From positions 128,373,001-128,437,000 of the forward strand of contig JAZBRS010000029.1 in assembly GCA_037176725.1 (NCBI GenBank): a stretch of 64,000 bases of DNA, given 5' to 3'. The position numbers and the translations under genes were made by a program. The notes under the pieces were generated by a model. It was given only the letters and a program-made list of their open reading frames with translations, ran no database searches and was not told where the DNA came from. Positions 22,970-34,705 of this stretch are shown piece by piece (position 1 is the stretch's first letter; every line of letters starts with the position of its first letter). Source of the DNA: Posidonia oceanica. Lineage: Eukaryota; Streptophyta; Magnoliopsida; Alismatales; Posidoniaceae.

Positions 22970-23838
22970 GAAGAATTCATTGCATTCCTCACGGAATATG
23001 CAGACGTTTTCGCTTAGAGCTATGACGACATGGTCGGACTAGATGTCGAGATAGTGGTACACACGCTACCGCTGAATCCAGATGTGAAGCCGGTTAAGCA
23101 AAAGCTCAGAAGGTGGCGATCACAGTGGCTACTGATGATAAAAGAAGAAATCATGAAGCAGCACAATGTCAGCTTCCTTAAAGTCGTCTTATATCTAGAA
23201 TGGCTTGCAAACGTCGTGCCTGTGCCCAAGAAGGATGGAAAGGTCCGCATGTACATCGACTACAGGGACCTGAACAAAGCCAGTCCCAAGGACGACTTCC
23301 CTCTGCCACACATAGTCGTCCTAGTAGACAATACAGTAGGCCACAAGATGCTATCCTTCATGAACGATTTTTCAGGCTACAATCAAATCAAAATGGTGGA
23401 AGAAGACATGAAGAAGACATCTTTTATCACCCTGTGGGGAGTCTTCTGCTACAGAGTGATGCCATTTGGATTGAAGAATGCCGGGGCGACTTATCAAAGA
23501 GCCATGACCGCTCTGTTCCACGACTTAATGCACCAAGAAGTCGAAGTCTATGTGGACGACATGATTGCCAAATCCCGAGAGTCCGAGGATCACCTCGCCT
23601 GCCTGAAGAAGCTATTCGACCGCCTCAAGTACTACAAGCTCAAGCTCAATCCCAACAAATGTGTCTTCAACGTGTCATCTGGAAAACTCCTGGGATACAT
23701 TGTCAGTCAGAGGGGATTTGAGGTGGACCCCAGCAAAGCTAGAGCCATTGTAGAAATGCCACCCCCCATCACTGAAAAAGTGGTCTGAGGTCTGTTGGGA
23801 CGATTGCAGTATATCAGTCGATTCATTGCGCAGCTCAC
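22970..23838 (+). pseudogene. Reverse transcriptase of the giant element (5' part)
   Basis: Copies element RNA into DNA. The fold is clear: VPVPKKDGKVRMYIDYRDLN, ASPKDDFPLP, LSFMNDFSGYNQI, TFITL-type, YRVMPFGLKNAGATYQRAM, YVDDMIAKS (23549) and LGYIVSQRGFEVDPSK. The second metal-binding pair YVDD is intact. In the first motif the canonical Asp is Asn (AAC at 23363-23365), which alone should abolish polymerisation. Stops: TAG at 23015 (at a Trp position) and TGA at 23786. The gene is split at 23838 by the Athila-like insertion; the connection domain resumes at 30986. Confidence 0.9.
23834..23838 (+). repeat. Target site duplication CTCAC, left copy
   Basis: CTCAC at 23834-23838 and again at 30981-30985, directly flanking the inserted element. 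Removing the element and one copy makes the RT frame continuous. Confidence 0.9.
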
Positions 23839-25116
23839 TGATGTGAATTTTAATTAACCGCAAGTGCACGGTGTACCATGTAGTAAGTATGCAAAATACG
23901 GGTCGATCCCACAGAGAATAGAGTTTAAAAACAAAGAGATTAATTATCAGTTATTGAAAGGGGGGTTGAGATTGATGACGATTAAGAACTACAAATAGAA
24001 GATGTAATCAAATTAATTAAAACAAACATAGGGCTTTGAATCCATTTATGTAAAATCCAATATGCATGATTAAATCTACTCTTGTCTCTTTTCATGATCT
24101 AAATAGTTTACTCAATGTTTCTTATCCTAACAAGCATAACCTATATGCAAAGCACCATAGATTATGAAGTCCTAAGATAAAATCACACAAAATAAACTAA
24201 ATCAAATGATATATGATAGATCTGAGATTATATACACAACCTCCAAGTTATTCTTCCCCAAGCATAGATTAAAAAGAAATTATCAATATTAATCTATCAA
24301 AGTTTATCGAATAATGAATGATCCATGTAATATACATCCAGTCTACATAATCATAGCATTTAAGCATGAGAAGACAAAGAGAAACTTAATCACAACATAT
24401 GAACATACATAAACTTCATCTAAACCCTAGAGCTAAAAGCTTAGCCACACATGATAATGGAAAACAACAAAATAAAAGAAAGGGAAGGAGAAGAGGAAGA
24501 CATAATTAAGATAAAAGAAATGAACTTGTATTAATAAAATACATTGATTACGGAAAATAAGCTTGAAGAACTCTAAAGCAATGGAAGAAGAAAGCTTAAG
24601 CCTAATGTGGAAGATTAAGAGATGCCTAGGGTTTACACAATGGGTCCCTTTTATAGGCTTACAAAGACTTGGCCGTTTCATAAACAAATCCAGATACAAA
24701 TGAGGAAACTGAATTTCAATTACAAGATATTTCCAAGTTAACTCTGTTATTGCCAAATACAGAGTCAACCCTAACTTCTTTGGGCACTTAGGAGGCACTA
24801 GTTGTGCAATTTGGCGCCTCCCAAGCACTAGCTGGCCCTAGATTAGCTCCAATTTTGTTGATTCTGTTATGTTATCTTCCTCCTCGTATTCACACACGTG
24901 GAAAAAGTATATTTGATATATTGCACGGATTTCCATTTCTTGTATCCTTAGATTTGCATTTCTTTTTGTCTTTTATCATTTTTCTTCCTTCTTTTTCTCT
25001 TTTCTCTTTAGGTCCAAAGTTCCTATACAAATTACACAAAATACCTCGAGTAATATTATTTATGAACAAAAGAAATAAATATGGGCATAAAACATGAAAG
25101 AATAATGTGCTAATTA
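23839..25116 (-). mobile_element. 3' LTR of the Athila-like element (full length)
   Basis: About 1,278 bp, starting TGATGTGAATTTTAATTAAC. It holds the CCGCAAGTGCACGG and GGTCGATCCCACAG words common in plant gypsy LTRs. Compared with the right LTR it has 502 extra bases (24543-25044). Confidence 0.8.
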
Positions 25117-26256
25117 AATACCCCCATACCTATCTTTTGCTAGTCCTCGAGCAAAACAGACTCAAACAAAATAAAGAAAAAATAAAGAAATTCCTAACTC
25201 ACTTTCGCAGGAATCGCGATTGTACTTGGCACGTGCAACAAGTCTTTAATCCCCTAGGTTGCCCTAGTGGACGAGTGGTGTCTCGTGAGAGTTTGCAGTG
25301 GATCTACCCACAATATCCCAGAAGAAAAGGAAAAAATAAAAAAGATAAAAAAAGTTATTTACACTATCACTATCCACAATATTTTAACAAGTTAGGAAGC
25401 TTCTAAGATACCTTGAGTCTTTATTCTCCAGTTCTACCTCAAGTCAAGATCTCTCTCTCCTCCTTATGTCATGGAGACTCTTTCCTATCTTTTACATCAT
25501 CCTTCTTTACATTTGACTCACATGTACCTTGTGTTTGTGAAAATAGTCCTTAACAATGATTTTTAAGTTCAACTTGAACACCTTTTCATCTCATTTGAAT
25601 AATTTATAGAACTTTATTCTTGCTTTCTTAGGCTTTTTCTTGGCTACCTATTTATCGAGCTTTAGGTCGGTGATTCCCTAACTAGATGGCTTTAGGACAT
25701 TAGATGTTGAGACACCTCTAAGGACTTAATCACTCAAGTAACCAAGGTCACAAAGATAAGATTTTTCTTTTCCATGCTTTTGTCCTCCAAGCACATTTTT
25801 ACGTGAATATCCAATGCTTCCTGAGGCACGGTTACCCAGTTACTTAGTGATTGTTAGACTTTCAGCAATCTCTTTTTTTTTTCTCTTTTTCTCTTTTGAT
25901 GCTCTCGTGTTTCAGGTCTTCCTTTATTCTCCATAGTCAACGACTAAAGTGTAAGTGTAAGATAAGGTACACATGTGCTTAAGGATAATTTAGATGATAC
26001 TATTTTTAGAATTTTGTCTCCACTCTAGGGTTTGAGAGATTCCATTCTATCAGTTTTACCTTTGAACTCCAACTCAAAGTTACTTATCCACCCACAGCTA
26101 GCTAAATTATTATGGATAATTTCTAATTTGTTTTTGTTTTTATTTATATATATATATATATTTTTCTTTATTTTTGGAGAAAAGATACACAAAAGATTCT
26201 AACTAAAGAAAATGAAAAGAAAACTTTTGTACATACAACTATAACTCTAAGAAAAC

Positions 26257-26287
<31 letters not shown>

Positions 26288-26589
26288 TTTATTTTTAAAT
26301 GAAATGTCACACAAAAATCTCTAACTAAAGAAAATGAAAAAGACGCAAAGAAGACTGCCTCCATACCTAAACAATGCATTGTCCTCAATGTATGCAACAA
26401 TTGATATGATCAATGAAAAACAATTAAAATTAGAACAATGATACCTGATTTGGGATGGAGTGCTTCTACTGCTAAGAAAAGAAAAGTTAGGTACAATTTA
26501 TACATATTCACATGATATGACTACTACTTACCCAAAATCGTGAGGATTATGACGAATCATGCCCTCACTTTCCTTTTTAATTTCCACAG
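25117..26589 (-). other. 3' noncoding region of the Athila-like element
   Basis: No pol gene is found. It contains a polypurine-like run next to the LTR (GGTATGGGGGTATTT on the minus strand, about 25117-25133) and simple repeats (TA at 26145-26161, TTA at 26261-26286). Confidence 0.55.
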
Positions 26590-27756
26590 CTACATGGGGT
26601 AGTCCACTTTGACCAAAGATGTGGTCTTTTCCCAGTCCTCAGGAGTTATGGAAATCCTTGATTCATCCTCAAATGTTCTTTTAGATTCTTGGTCAAAATA
26701 TTCAAGGTCAAGTCCGATTTCCTCCTCTATTAAATCATTTTTCTCTGAACAATCCTCAATTAAGTTAACTTCAACTATTTCATTTGATTCTTGCCCTGAT
26801 TTGTCATCCAAATTGAAAATATTCATTGAAATGGTCAGATCTCCATAATTTAACCTCATGGAACCATTCCAACAATTAATTAGGGCATTAGCAGTAGCAA
26901 GAAATGGTCGACCAAGGATAACAAGACTTTGGCCTTTTAGGTTTGTCAAGGGTTGAGTTTCCAAGATCACAAAGTGTACAGGATAGACAAAGTCTTTGAC
27001 CATGACTAAAACATCTTCAACCATCCCTATTGGTGTCTTGAAAGATCTATCAGCTAACTGTATGATCACTTCAGTTTTCTTCATTTCTCCTAGCCCTAGT
27101 TGCTGATATACTGAATAAGGTAACACATTAATGCTAGCCCCTAGATCTAGAAAGGCCCTATCAAACTTGGTTTTGCCTATGACACATGATATTGTGGGAC
27201 TTCCTGGATCTTTGTATTTCGTAGGCAATTAGTTTGTCAGAATGGAGCTAACATTGGCTGCTAGGAAAGCTTCCTTTGGTACCTTGGTTGGCCTCTTTCT
27301 AGTGCACAAGTCCTTGAGATATTTGGCATATGTAGGGACTTGTTGGATTGCATCTAGAAGGGGGATGTTTACCTTGACTTGCCTAAACACCTCTAATATC
27401 TTTTCCATTTGTGCAGATTCCTTTTTATTTTTTAGCCTATTAGGAAATGGAACAATGGGCTTCTGCATGGGCTTCAAAGATGACTCATTAGAGGGCCCAA
27501 CATGTTTGTTGGGTTCTTCAGAATTCTCAGGCTCCTCAGACTGGCCTGAGTGGGATTGGACTGGTGTAGTCGAGTCAGAAGGTGAGTCCTTCTGAATCCT
27601 AACAGCATGATTAGGCATGACAACATGGTTGTCTACCTGTTTTCCAGATCTTAGGGGTATGATAGCATTAACTTGGTTGATCTGGTGAATTCGGTCGTCT
27701 TGGACCCCATGAATAGGTTGACTAGGCAGGGTTCCCATTTCTTTGTCTCCTACCAA
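26590..27756 (-). pseudogene. Athila-type linker and retropepsin
   Basis: The linker (27756-27229) holds QMEKILEVFRQVKVNIPLLDAI and YAKYLKDLC, the usual pre-protease sequence of Athila gag-pol. After one stop at 27229 the protease follows (27228-26590): KYKDPGSPTISCVIG, FDRAFLDLGASINVLPYSVY (catalytic D-L-G-A), QLADRSF, VEDVLVMV and VILGRPFLATANALI. Asp-Leu-Gly-Ala in place of Asp-Thr/Ser-Gly is typical for this family rather than a defect. The frame then runs on about 60 codons with acidic sequence and ends. RT never follows. Confidence 0.85.
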
Positions 27757-29005
27757 CGTGGCTAACTAACTCAACTGCATCTCTATTCGTGCTATGCTGG
27801 TGTTGGTTTGGGCATTGGCTTTTATAAGGGTCTCCATGCCTCTCTCAAGGAAGCTCAATCTTCTTTCTGTGTCATGAAATCCTGGAGGGGGAGGATTGTG
27901 CTGTGGTCCTACATGAAGGCTCTGTTGGACCGCAGATTGATTGGGCCTAGAATGATTTGAATGCTGTGGAGGGCCTTGGGAGAAAGTAAACTGATTACCT
28001 CCTTGGTGAGGTTGTTGGTTCCACGAGAAGTTTGGATGGTTTCTCCAACCCGGATTGTATGTGGGTGCATATGGGTCATTTCCAGGCCTTTGAAAAGTAG
28101 CATGTACTTGTTTAGCCTTGAACGTGGGTTGACCCATGAATGAGGGACATTCCTCCATACATGACCCATCATGTGGCAATGATTACACACAAGAGAAGGA
28201 TTAGACACTTGGTGCACCTAGACTTTCTCCTTCATCTCAAGAGCTTCTAACCTACGAGTTAGGGTATTGTATTTGGCTTCAGTAGCTATAGAAGACTCTA
28301 CTGAGTGAATACCACCTTTAGAGGGTGTGGGTTTATCAATTCATTGCTCATTTGTATTTTCCCACTACATTGTTTTCTTAGCTAATTGTCCTAGGAATTC
28401 CTATGCCTCATCTTCATTTTTCTTCATGAATACTCCCTGACACATAGATTCGAGCATGGTCCTAGTTGAAAAATCTAAACCCTCATAAATTATCTGGCAC
28501 AGTCTCCATTTTTCAATACCATGGTGCGGACACTGGGCTAATAGATCCTTAAATCTATCAAAATACATCCAGAAAGGCTCACCCCTTTGTTGTTTAGATG
28601 AATGAATTTCATTTCTAAATTTGATGGTCTTATGAATAGGATAATATTTTCTTAGAAATGTAGTGCAAAATTGGGCCCAAGAGGAGATTGAATTAGTTGA
28701 TAGACTATAAAGCCATTTTTAGCATTGTCTTTTAATGCAAAAGGAATGAATCTAAACTGGACTGCATCATCAGACAACTACTGTAGCTTCATCATACTAC
28801 ACACCTCCTCAAATTCATTTATGAACCAATAAGCATCTTCAGATTCTAGACCCATGAACTTAGGCAACTGACCAATATAATTAGGTTTGAGTTCAAAATT
28901 GTTGCCATTAGCATTTGGAAGTCTAATGCAAGAAGGTTATGCAAGTCTCACTGGGTAACACCTGGCTTCTAAGGCTAGAGATGGATTGTGCACTTCATCA
29001 GCCAT
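27757..29005 (-). pseudogene. Athila-type gag, broken
   Basis: Translation would start at ATG 29005 (MADEVHNP). Recognisable, in several frames: NGNNFELKPNYIGQLPKFMG, a gag core with multiple stops, a zinc knuckle (CNHCHMMGH, then, after a one-base shift, EECPSFMG) near 28.15 kb, and the Asn/Gln/Pro-rich tail YNPGWRNHPNFSW...RLSFLERGMETLIKANAQT (28179-27766). Several frameshifts and stops make it a pseudogene. The product would be the particle protein. Confidence 0.75.
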
Positions 29006-30205
29006 TTTAAATTCTTTGGGTTCGACACGGATGAGACGATGAATCAAATCACGGACCCAAACAGGCATGCACTTGATGAAACTTTATATATATATATATA
29101 TATATATTAAACAAAATGCAATGAAAATCGAAAAGAAGAAAAGATGAGATAATATAGACTAAATAGATGAGGAGATTACAGATAGAGGAGAAAGATGCCT
29201 AATCTAATCACACAAGTCAAAGAAACCCTAGAAATAAGGTTGACCTAAAAATTTAGACACCTCCTAACTTTAAAGTTGGCTTTTAAGATTATCAAACTCA
29301 AAAATCCCTAACCTAATTGGCCAGGTAAGTGGAGGAATGTAGGAGGCTCCCCGTGCTTTTGCAATGGACCTAATTAGATAACCACCTTCCTTTTAAGGCA
29401 TAGCCTTGTAAACCACTTGCCTAGACACCAAAAAGGTAAGAAAATTCCAAATTTGATTCTCTATTAAGCTTCCTTTCCTAATCGAGGTCGAAACCATAGG
29501 AGCCGATGTCTAATCAATTTTAAATTAAGCTCAAGGTCAATGCAATATGTGGTTGGTTGTTTGTGGGCTAAGGAAGGGTGATGAAATCCCCACCTTATCT
29601 TGTGCTATAGGATTTGCCCTTAGGTACTTTGAAATGATATGCAACAAATAATTATGCTCAAACAAGTTGTTCTTCCTATTAACTATATGCTCTAAAATGC
29701 AAAGAATCAAGTAGGAGAACACGTACCTTTTCCTCTAGCAATCACCAAAATAAAATACAGGAAATAAAAATTACTCTAAATGCAAACTATATGACGTATG
29801 CCCTAAAAGCAAACTTCTATCTTATCATGAAATCTTTTTAATTTGATTTTTTATTTTTAAATTAGTGAATGAGACAAAACAGAAACCGAAACTATAATTA
29901 AACCCTAGATCAGGATTCTAGAAAAAACCAGGAATAAATTAAATTAAAATATTAGAGAAAATATCAAACCTGGGCACCCAAGAGGTGCCAGAAACGCAGA
30001 TCGACGCCTGGGAGGCGCCCCTGATCCTTGAAAACTTCTGAAAATTGATTCCTGACTCTTCTAATCTTGAACTAAGTATCCCAGTAAGATTGATATAATG
30101 AAAAAAAAAATTATTTTATTTTTTTATAAAAATGGAAAGAAAGAAATAACCGACAATAACTCAATGTTATAAAAACACTATTCCCTAGCAATGGTGCCAA
30201 AAACT
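29006..30205 (-). other. 5' leader and primer site of the Athila-like element
   Basis: Next to the LTR the minus strand reads TGGCACCATTGCTAGGGAA (30199-30181). It differs from the Athila tRNA-Asp primer site TGGCGCCGTTGCCGGGGA mainly by G-to-A and C-to-T changes at CG pairs. The rest is A/T-rich and gene-free, with a TA run at 29084-29108. Confidence 0.6.
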
Positions 30206-30980
30206 TGATGTGAATTTTAATTAACCGCAAGTGCACGGTGTACTATGTAGTACGTATGCAAAATACAGGTCGATCCCACAGAGAATAGTGTTTTAAAACA
30301 AAGAGATTAATTATCAGTTATTGAAAGGAGTTTGATAGAGATGATGATTAAGAACTACAAATAGAAGATGTAATCAAATTAATTAAAACAAACCTAGGGC
30401 TTTGAATCCATTTATGTAAAATCCAATATGCATGATTAAATCCACTCTCTGTCTCTCTTCATGATCTAAATAGTTTACTCAATAGTTCTTATCCTAACAA
30501 GCATAACTTATATACATTGCACCATAGATTATCAAGTCCTAAGATAAAATCACACAAAACAAACTAAATCAAATGATATATGATAGATCTGCGATTATAT
30601 ACACAACTCCCAAGTTATTCTTCCCTAAGCATAGACTAAAAAGATATTATCCATATTAATCTATCAAAGTTTATCGAATAATGAATGATCCATGTAATAT
30701 ACATCCAGTCTACATAATCATAGCATTTAAGCATGAGAAGACAAAGAGAAACTTAATCACAACATATGAACATACATAAACTTCATCTAAACCCTAGAGC
30801 TAAAAGCTTAGCCACACATGATAATGGAAAACATCATAATTAAAAAAAGGGAAAGAGAAGAGCAAGACATAATTAAGATAAAGAAATGAAATTGCATAAA
30901 TAAAATACCTCGAGTAATATTATTTATGAACAAAAGAGATAAATATGGGCATAAAACATGTAAGAATAATGTGCTAATCA
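30206..30980 (-). mobile_element. 5' LTR of the Athila-like element, internally deleted
   Basis: About 775 bp, aligned end to end with 23839-25116 except for a 502-base gap. The gap falls between two AAAATAC words of the longer copy, leaving one here. Confidence 0.8.
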
Positions 30981-30985
30981 CTCAC
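30981..30985 (+). repeat. Target site duplication CTCAC, right copy
   Basis: Pairs with 23834-23838. Confidence 0.9.
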
Positions 30986-31921
30986 CCCAATCTGCGAGCC
31001 GGTCTTCAAGCTCCTGAGGAAGAATGCACAGATCTGTTGGAGCGACGAATGTCAATCCACATTCGATAAGATCAAACAACTGCTCATCAAGCCTCCAGTT
31101 CTGGTTCCTCCCACGCTAGGGAGACCCCTGCTGCTGTACCTTTCTACCACATAGCATTCTATGGGCGTAGTCCTAGGCCAGCACAACGAATCAGGTCGCA
31201 GAGAACAGGCCATTTACTACTTGAGCAAGAAGTTTATTGACTGCGAAGCCAGGTACAGTATGATAGAAAAGTTCTGCCTTTCCTTCATCTGGGCTGCCCA
31301 AAAGCAGAGGCACTACATGATGGCATATCCAGTCCTGCTTTTGTGTCGGCACGACCCGATGAAGTATCTCTTCCAGAAGCCAGCCTTGGTAGGACGGTGC
31401 ATCAAGTGGCAAGTCTTGCTATCCCAATACGACATTACCTTCGTCACCCAGAAGTCAATGAAGGGACAGGCTATAGCAGATCATCTGGTCGACCTACCTT
31501 TGCCTGATTACCAGCCTCTACAGACGCAGTTTCCTGATGAAGACATCTTATTCGCCATGGAGGATTCCAAGGAGAAGGATCCCGAAGATGAGCTACATTG
31601 GCACATGTACTTCTATGGCGCAGTCAATAGAAGAGGCCGAGGCATCGGTGCGGTTCTAGCAACGCCGTAGGGACAGCTGATCCCATTCGCCAGGAAAATG
31701 ACCTTCCCCTACACCAACAATGAGGCAGAGTATGAAGCCTGCATCCTGGGACTCCAACTCGCACTTGAGCATGGTGTGAAGAAATTGCATGTGCACGGAG
31801 ACGCCATGTTGGTCATCTCCCAAGTTAATGGCAATTGGAAGATGAAGGATCCAAAGATGGTGCCCTACCATAAATACCTGCTGAAGCTCATCAAAGGATT
31901 CGAAGAAACCGCTTCACCTTC
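30986..31921 (+). pseudogene. RT connection, RNase H and second (archaeal-like) RNase H
   Basis: This continues the host element after the insertion, in the same frame as 17645-23838. The Ty3-type RNase H comes first (GVVLGQ...AIYYLSKKFIDCEARYSMIEK...PMKYLF), then a second RNase H (WHMYFYGA, IPFARKMTFPYTNNEAEYEACILGL, LHVHGDAMLVI). Two RNase H domains in this order are a hallmark of the Tat clade. In the second, the expected Asp of the YFDGA-type motif is Tyr (31614-31616), while the Glu and second Asp remain. Stops: TAG at 31153 and 31668. A one-base frameshift lies near 31905-31915, the only one found in the polyprotein. Confidence 0.8.
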
Positions 31922-33307
31922 ATGAACAGGGCCAAGAATGCATATGTAGACGCATTGGCAACCCTAGCATCCTGGCTTTCCATACCAGAGGACCATGCAG
32001 TAGATGTATCAGTTACTTGTGTAAAACAGCCTACACACTGCATGAGCATCGAAGAAACAGATTCGGCAGAGGAACTACCATGGTACCATGATATCAGGGC
32101 CTTCCTAGAATTCAGCAACCTCCCATCTGGCACCTCGGCAGTAGACAGAAAGACTATGGCACGCTTGGCGTCCAAATATGTCTTAGGATCAGGACACCTC
32201 TACAGAAGGTCCTACAACCAAATACTCCTACACTGCGTACACAAGAAGGAAGCGGATACACTGATACTTCATGTTCATGCAGGATCATGCGGCCTGCATA
32301 CGAGCGGAGTGCTCCTTGCCAAGAAGATCATGTTGCAAGGCTACTTCTGGTCAACCATGGAGGCAGATTGCTGTCAGTTTGTGCGCAGATGCCACATCTA
32401 CCAAATCCATGGGAATTTTATACATGCGCCTCCGCAGCAATTGCACAGCATGTCAGCACCCTGGTCCTTCTCAACCTGGGGATTAGACATCATCGGAGCC
32501 AGACATCCTGCAGCCTCCAACGGCCACCGCTATATCCTGGTAGCAATTGATTACTTCACCAAATGGGTGGAAGCGGCCTTGTACAAGACAGTCACGGCCG
32601 CGGCAACATAGAGGTTCATCAGGAACAACATCATTGCCAGATATGGGGTCCCGCATGCTATCATCTCTGATAACGGCGCCAACTTCATTGCCAAGAGGCT
32701 CAAGGAATATCTACACAGCTACAAAGTCAAGCACCACAGATCCTCGCCATACCGGCCACAGATGAACAGGGCAGTTGAGTCAGCCAACAAGAATCTAGTG
32801 AAAATCTTGAAGAAGATGGCAGAAACTCACAAGGACTGGCACGACAAACTTCCATATGCGCTTTGGGCCTACAGAACATCAGTCCGGACCTCAACAGGAG
32901 CAACCCCTTATTCACTTACTTATGGCATGGAGGTTGTCCTACCCATTGAAGTAGAGATCCCCTAGCTCGGGATCCTGCGAAAAGCAGAGTGGGTCGAAGA
33001 TCGCTGCATACAGCTGAACCTGATTGATGAGCGCTGGTTGCAAGCCCTGCATCACGCTCAGTGCTATCAGAAGCGGATGGCCAGGTCCTATCAGAAGAAA
33101 GTCAGGCCTAGTAGCTTTGCACCTGGCAACCTAGTTTTGCGAGCCATCCACCTCCCTGATGGTCGAGGTAAATTCCGACTCAACTGGCACGGCCCGTTCA
33201 TTATCAAACGAGTCTTCTCTGGAGGCGCGGCTGTCTTGCAAGATATGGATCAAAATGAGCTGATAGAGCATGTCAATACATGCTACCTGAAGAAGTACTA
33301 CCAGTGA
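31922..33307 (+). pseudogene. Integrase of the giant element
   Basis: Inserts element DNA into the genome. The zinc-binding N-terminus (HVHAGSCGLHTSG...CCQFVRRCHIYQ) has lost its last Cys: CHIY instead of CHxC, with Tyr at 32399-32401. The DDE core is complete: WGLDIIG (Asp at 32486), SDNGANF (Asp at 32669) and RAVESANKN (Glu at 32777). The C-terminal GPY/F module reads NWHGPFIIKRVFSGGAAVL and is followed by the natural stop at 33305. In-frame stops: TAG at 32609 and 32963. No chromodomain is visible, as usual for Tat. Confidence 0.85.
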
Positions 33308-34483
33308 CCGAGGCCCGTATCCTTGCCTTGCAAAGTCTTCCTCCTCTGCATTTCTACATGCATTCCTCTTGTTGCATCCCCACATTTGCATACATGTTTA
33401 CTTTATTCTTGCACTTTAGCACATGAATAGAGCATAAGTAAATAGCATTTGCATGCATCGCCAACATCTGCCCGATGATGAAAATCGGAATAGCTTGCCT
33501 GCTATGGAAAGAGTTCGTTCTTCCTCAGTTGACACTACTTAGATGTCCTAGCATAGTGAGGGAGCCACCATCCATTGTGAGTAGTGCGAAATGACCAAAC
33601 TCCTCCTAGAACCTACACCTCCAAGAGGGAGATAAAATGTTAGGTTGTGAGCAAGAGTGTGAGCCAAGATTAGCACTAGGGCAATAAAAAATACAGAAGA
33701 TAGAAGGCGCAGATAGAAGTCGGCCCATAAGAGAGGCAAACAGACTAACTCTATCCCTATGACTGACCTTGGAGAGGAGTCGAAGCCAGCGCTTGAAAGC
33801 CCATAGAATCCACATAGGGACTAGCCCTCCTAACTTGCAGTAGCTCCATTGCACCATACCCGGCACCCTTATACCTCCAACCCAGGGATAGAGCAAACCT
33901 ATACGCTTGAGAGGGAGAAAAAAAGAATTTGAATCGCAAAAGAGCGGGTGTAGGGTCTAGTGAGTTTGGCATGAAGCTTGTTCCACCACCACCCAGCACA
34001 CACATCCCCGACGCAACGCCGCACATAACCGAGAGCCACCTACAGTCTGGGAGTCTAGGTAGGGTCTCATGAGTCGAAGACACCTCTTTCCCCTATAGCA
34101 GGCATCGAAAGCATTCTCAGAATTGAGGGCATTACAAATTGCATTAATCAAGCATGCATTATTAGCAATAAGCATCCCTCCCGTCCTCTCGACTTTGCAA
34201 GGCCAATCGATCCTTCGCCGGAGGCATGTTGGTCGCCTACCGGGCAACCACTGGGTCAGTATTGTTGACGGTAGCATGGCAGATGCTTTCTGAACACCCA
34301 GTACCTTTCAGAAACTATCTTGGAGTAGAGGATCATACCCGCACCGCCTTCGAAGGGCAGCAAGGCTGCAAAAGCCCTGATTTTGATCCAGGCGCCAGGA
34401 GCTAGCATTCCAAGGCATCATCTAAACATGACGGAGACAGCAAGCGCCCGATCCAAGTGCATACAGTTAGTGGACCAGAACAG
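33308..34483 (+). other. Noncoding stretch after integrase
   Basis: No credible gene on either strand. Short open frames are unrelated to known domains. It separates the pol frame from the antisense genes. Confidence 0.5.
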
Positions 34484-34705
34484 CGTCAAGGGTCAGCGAC
34501 AGATCCAGGCGCGGAATTCTGTCGCGATGTGCAGATTTGCAGAGTTGTAGACAGTTAGCTATCTCTACATACAATGGAACCAACCAGACAACAGTCACAC
34601 AGATTATGCAAGCAAGCATGATAAAGCCAAACTTCTGTATTCCCATGGGCCCATTACAAACTCTATTGTTACAGACACAGTGAATACAGACACACAAACA
34701 GCATT

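Larger units (their letters stand above)
23839..30980 (-). mobile_element. Athila-like gag-protease LTR element, nested
   Basis: LTRs at 23839-25116 and 30206-30980 run in the same direction, and the element reads on the minus strand. It has a decayed tRNA-Asp-type primer site beside the right LTR, gag (29005-27757), protease (27756-26590), then 1.5 kb without reverse transcriptase, RNase H or integrase. It is thus non-autonomous, or deleted. Gag C-terminus and protease are of Athila type. The 5-bp duplication CTCAC and the clean split of the host RT frame show it came in after the giant element. Confidence 0.85.

Noticed and set aside
26145..29108. TA and TTA simple repeats
   Set aside because: Ordinary microsatellites in A/T-rich transposon sequence; of no special meaning.
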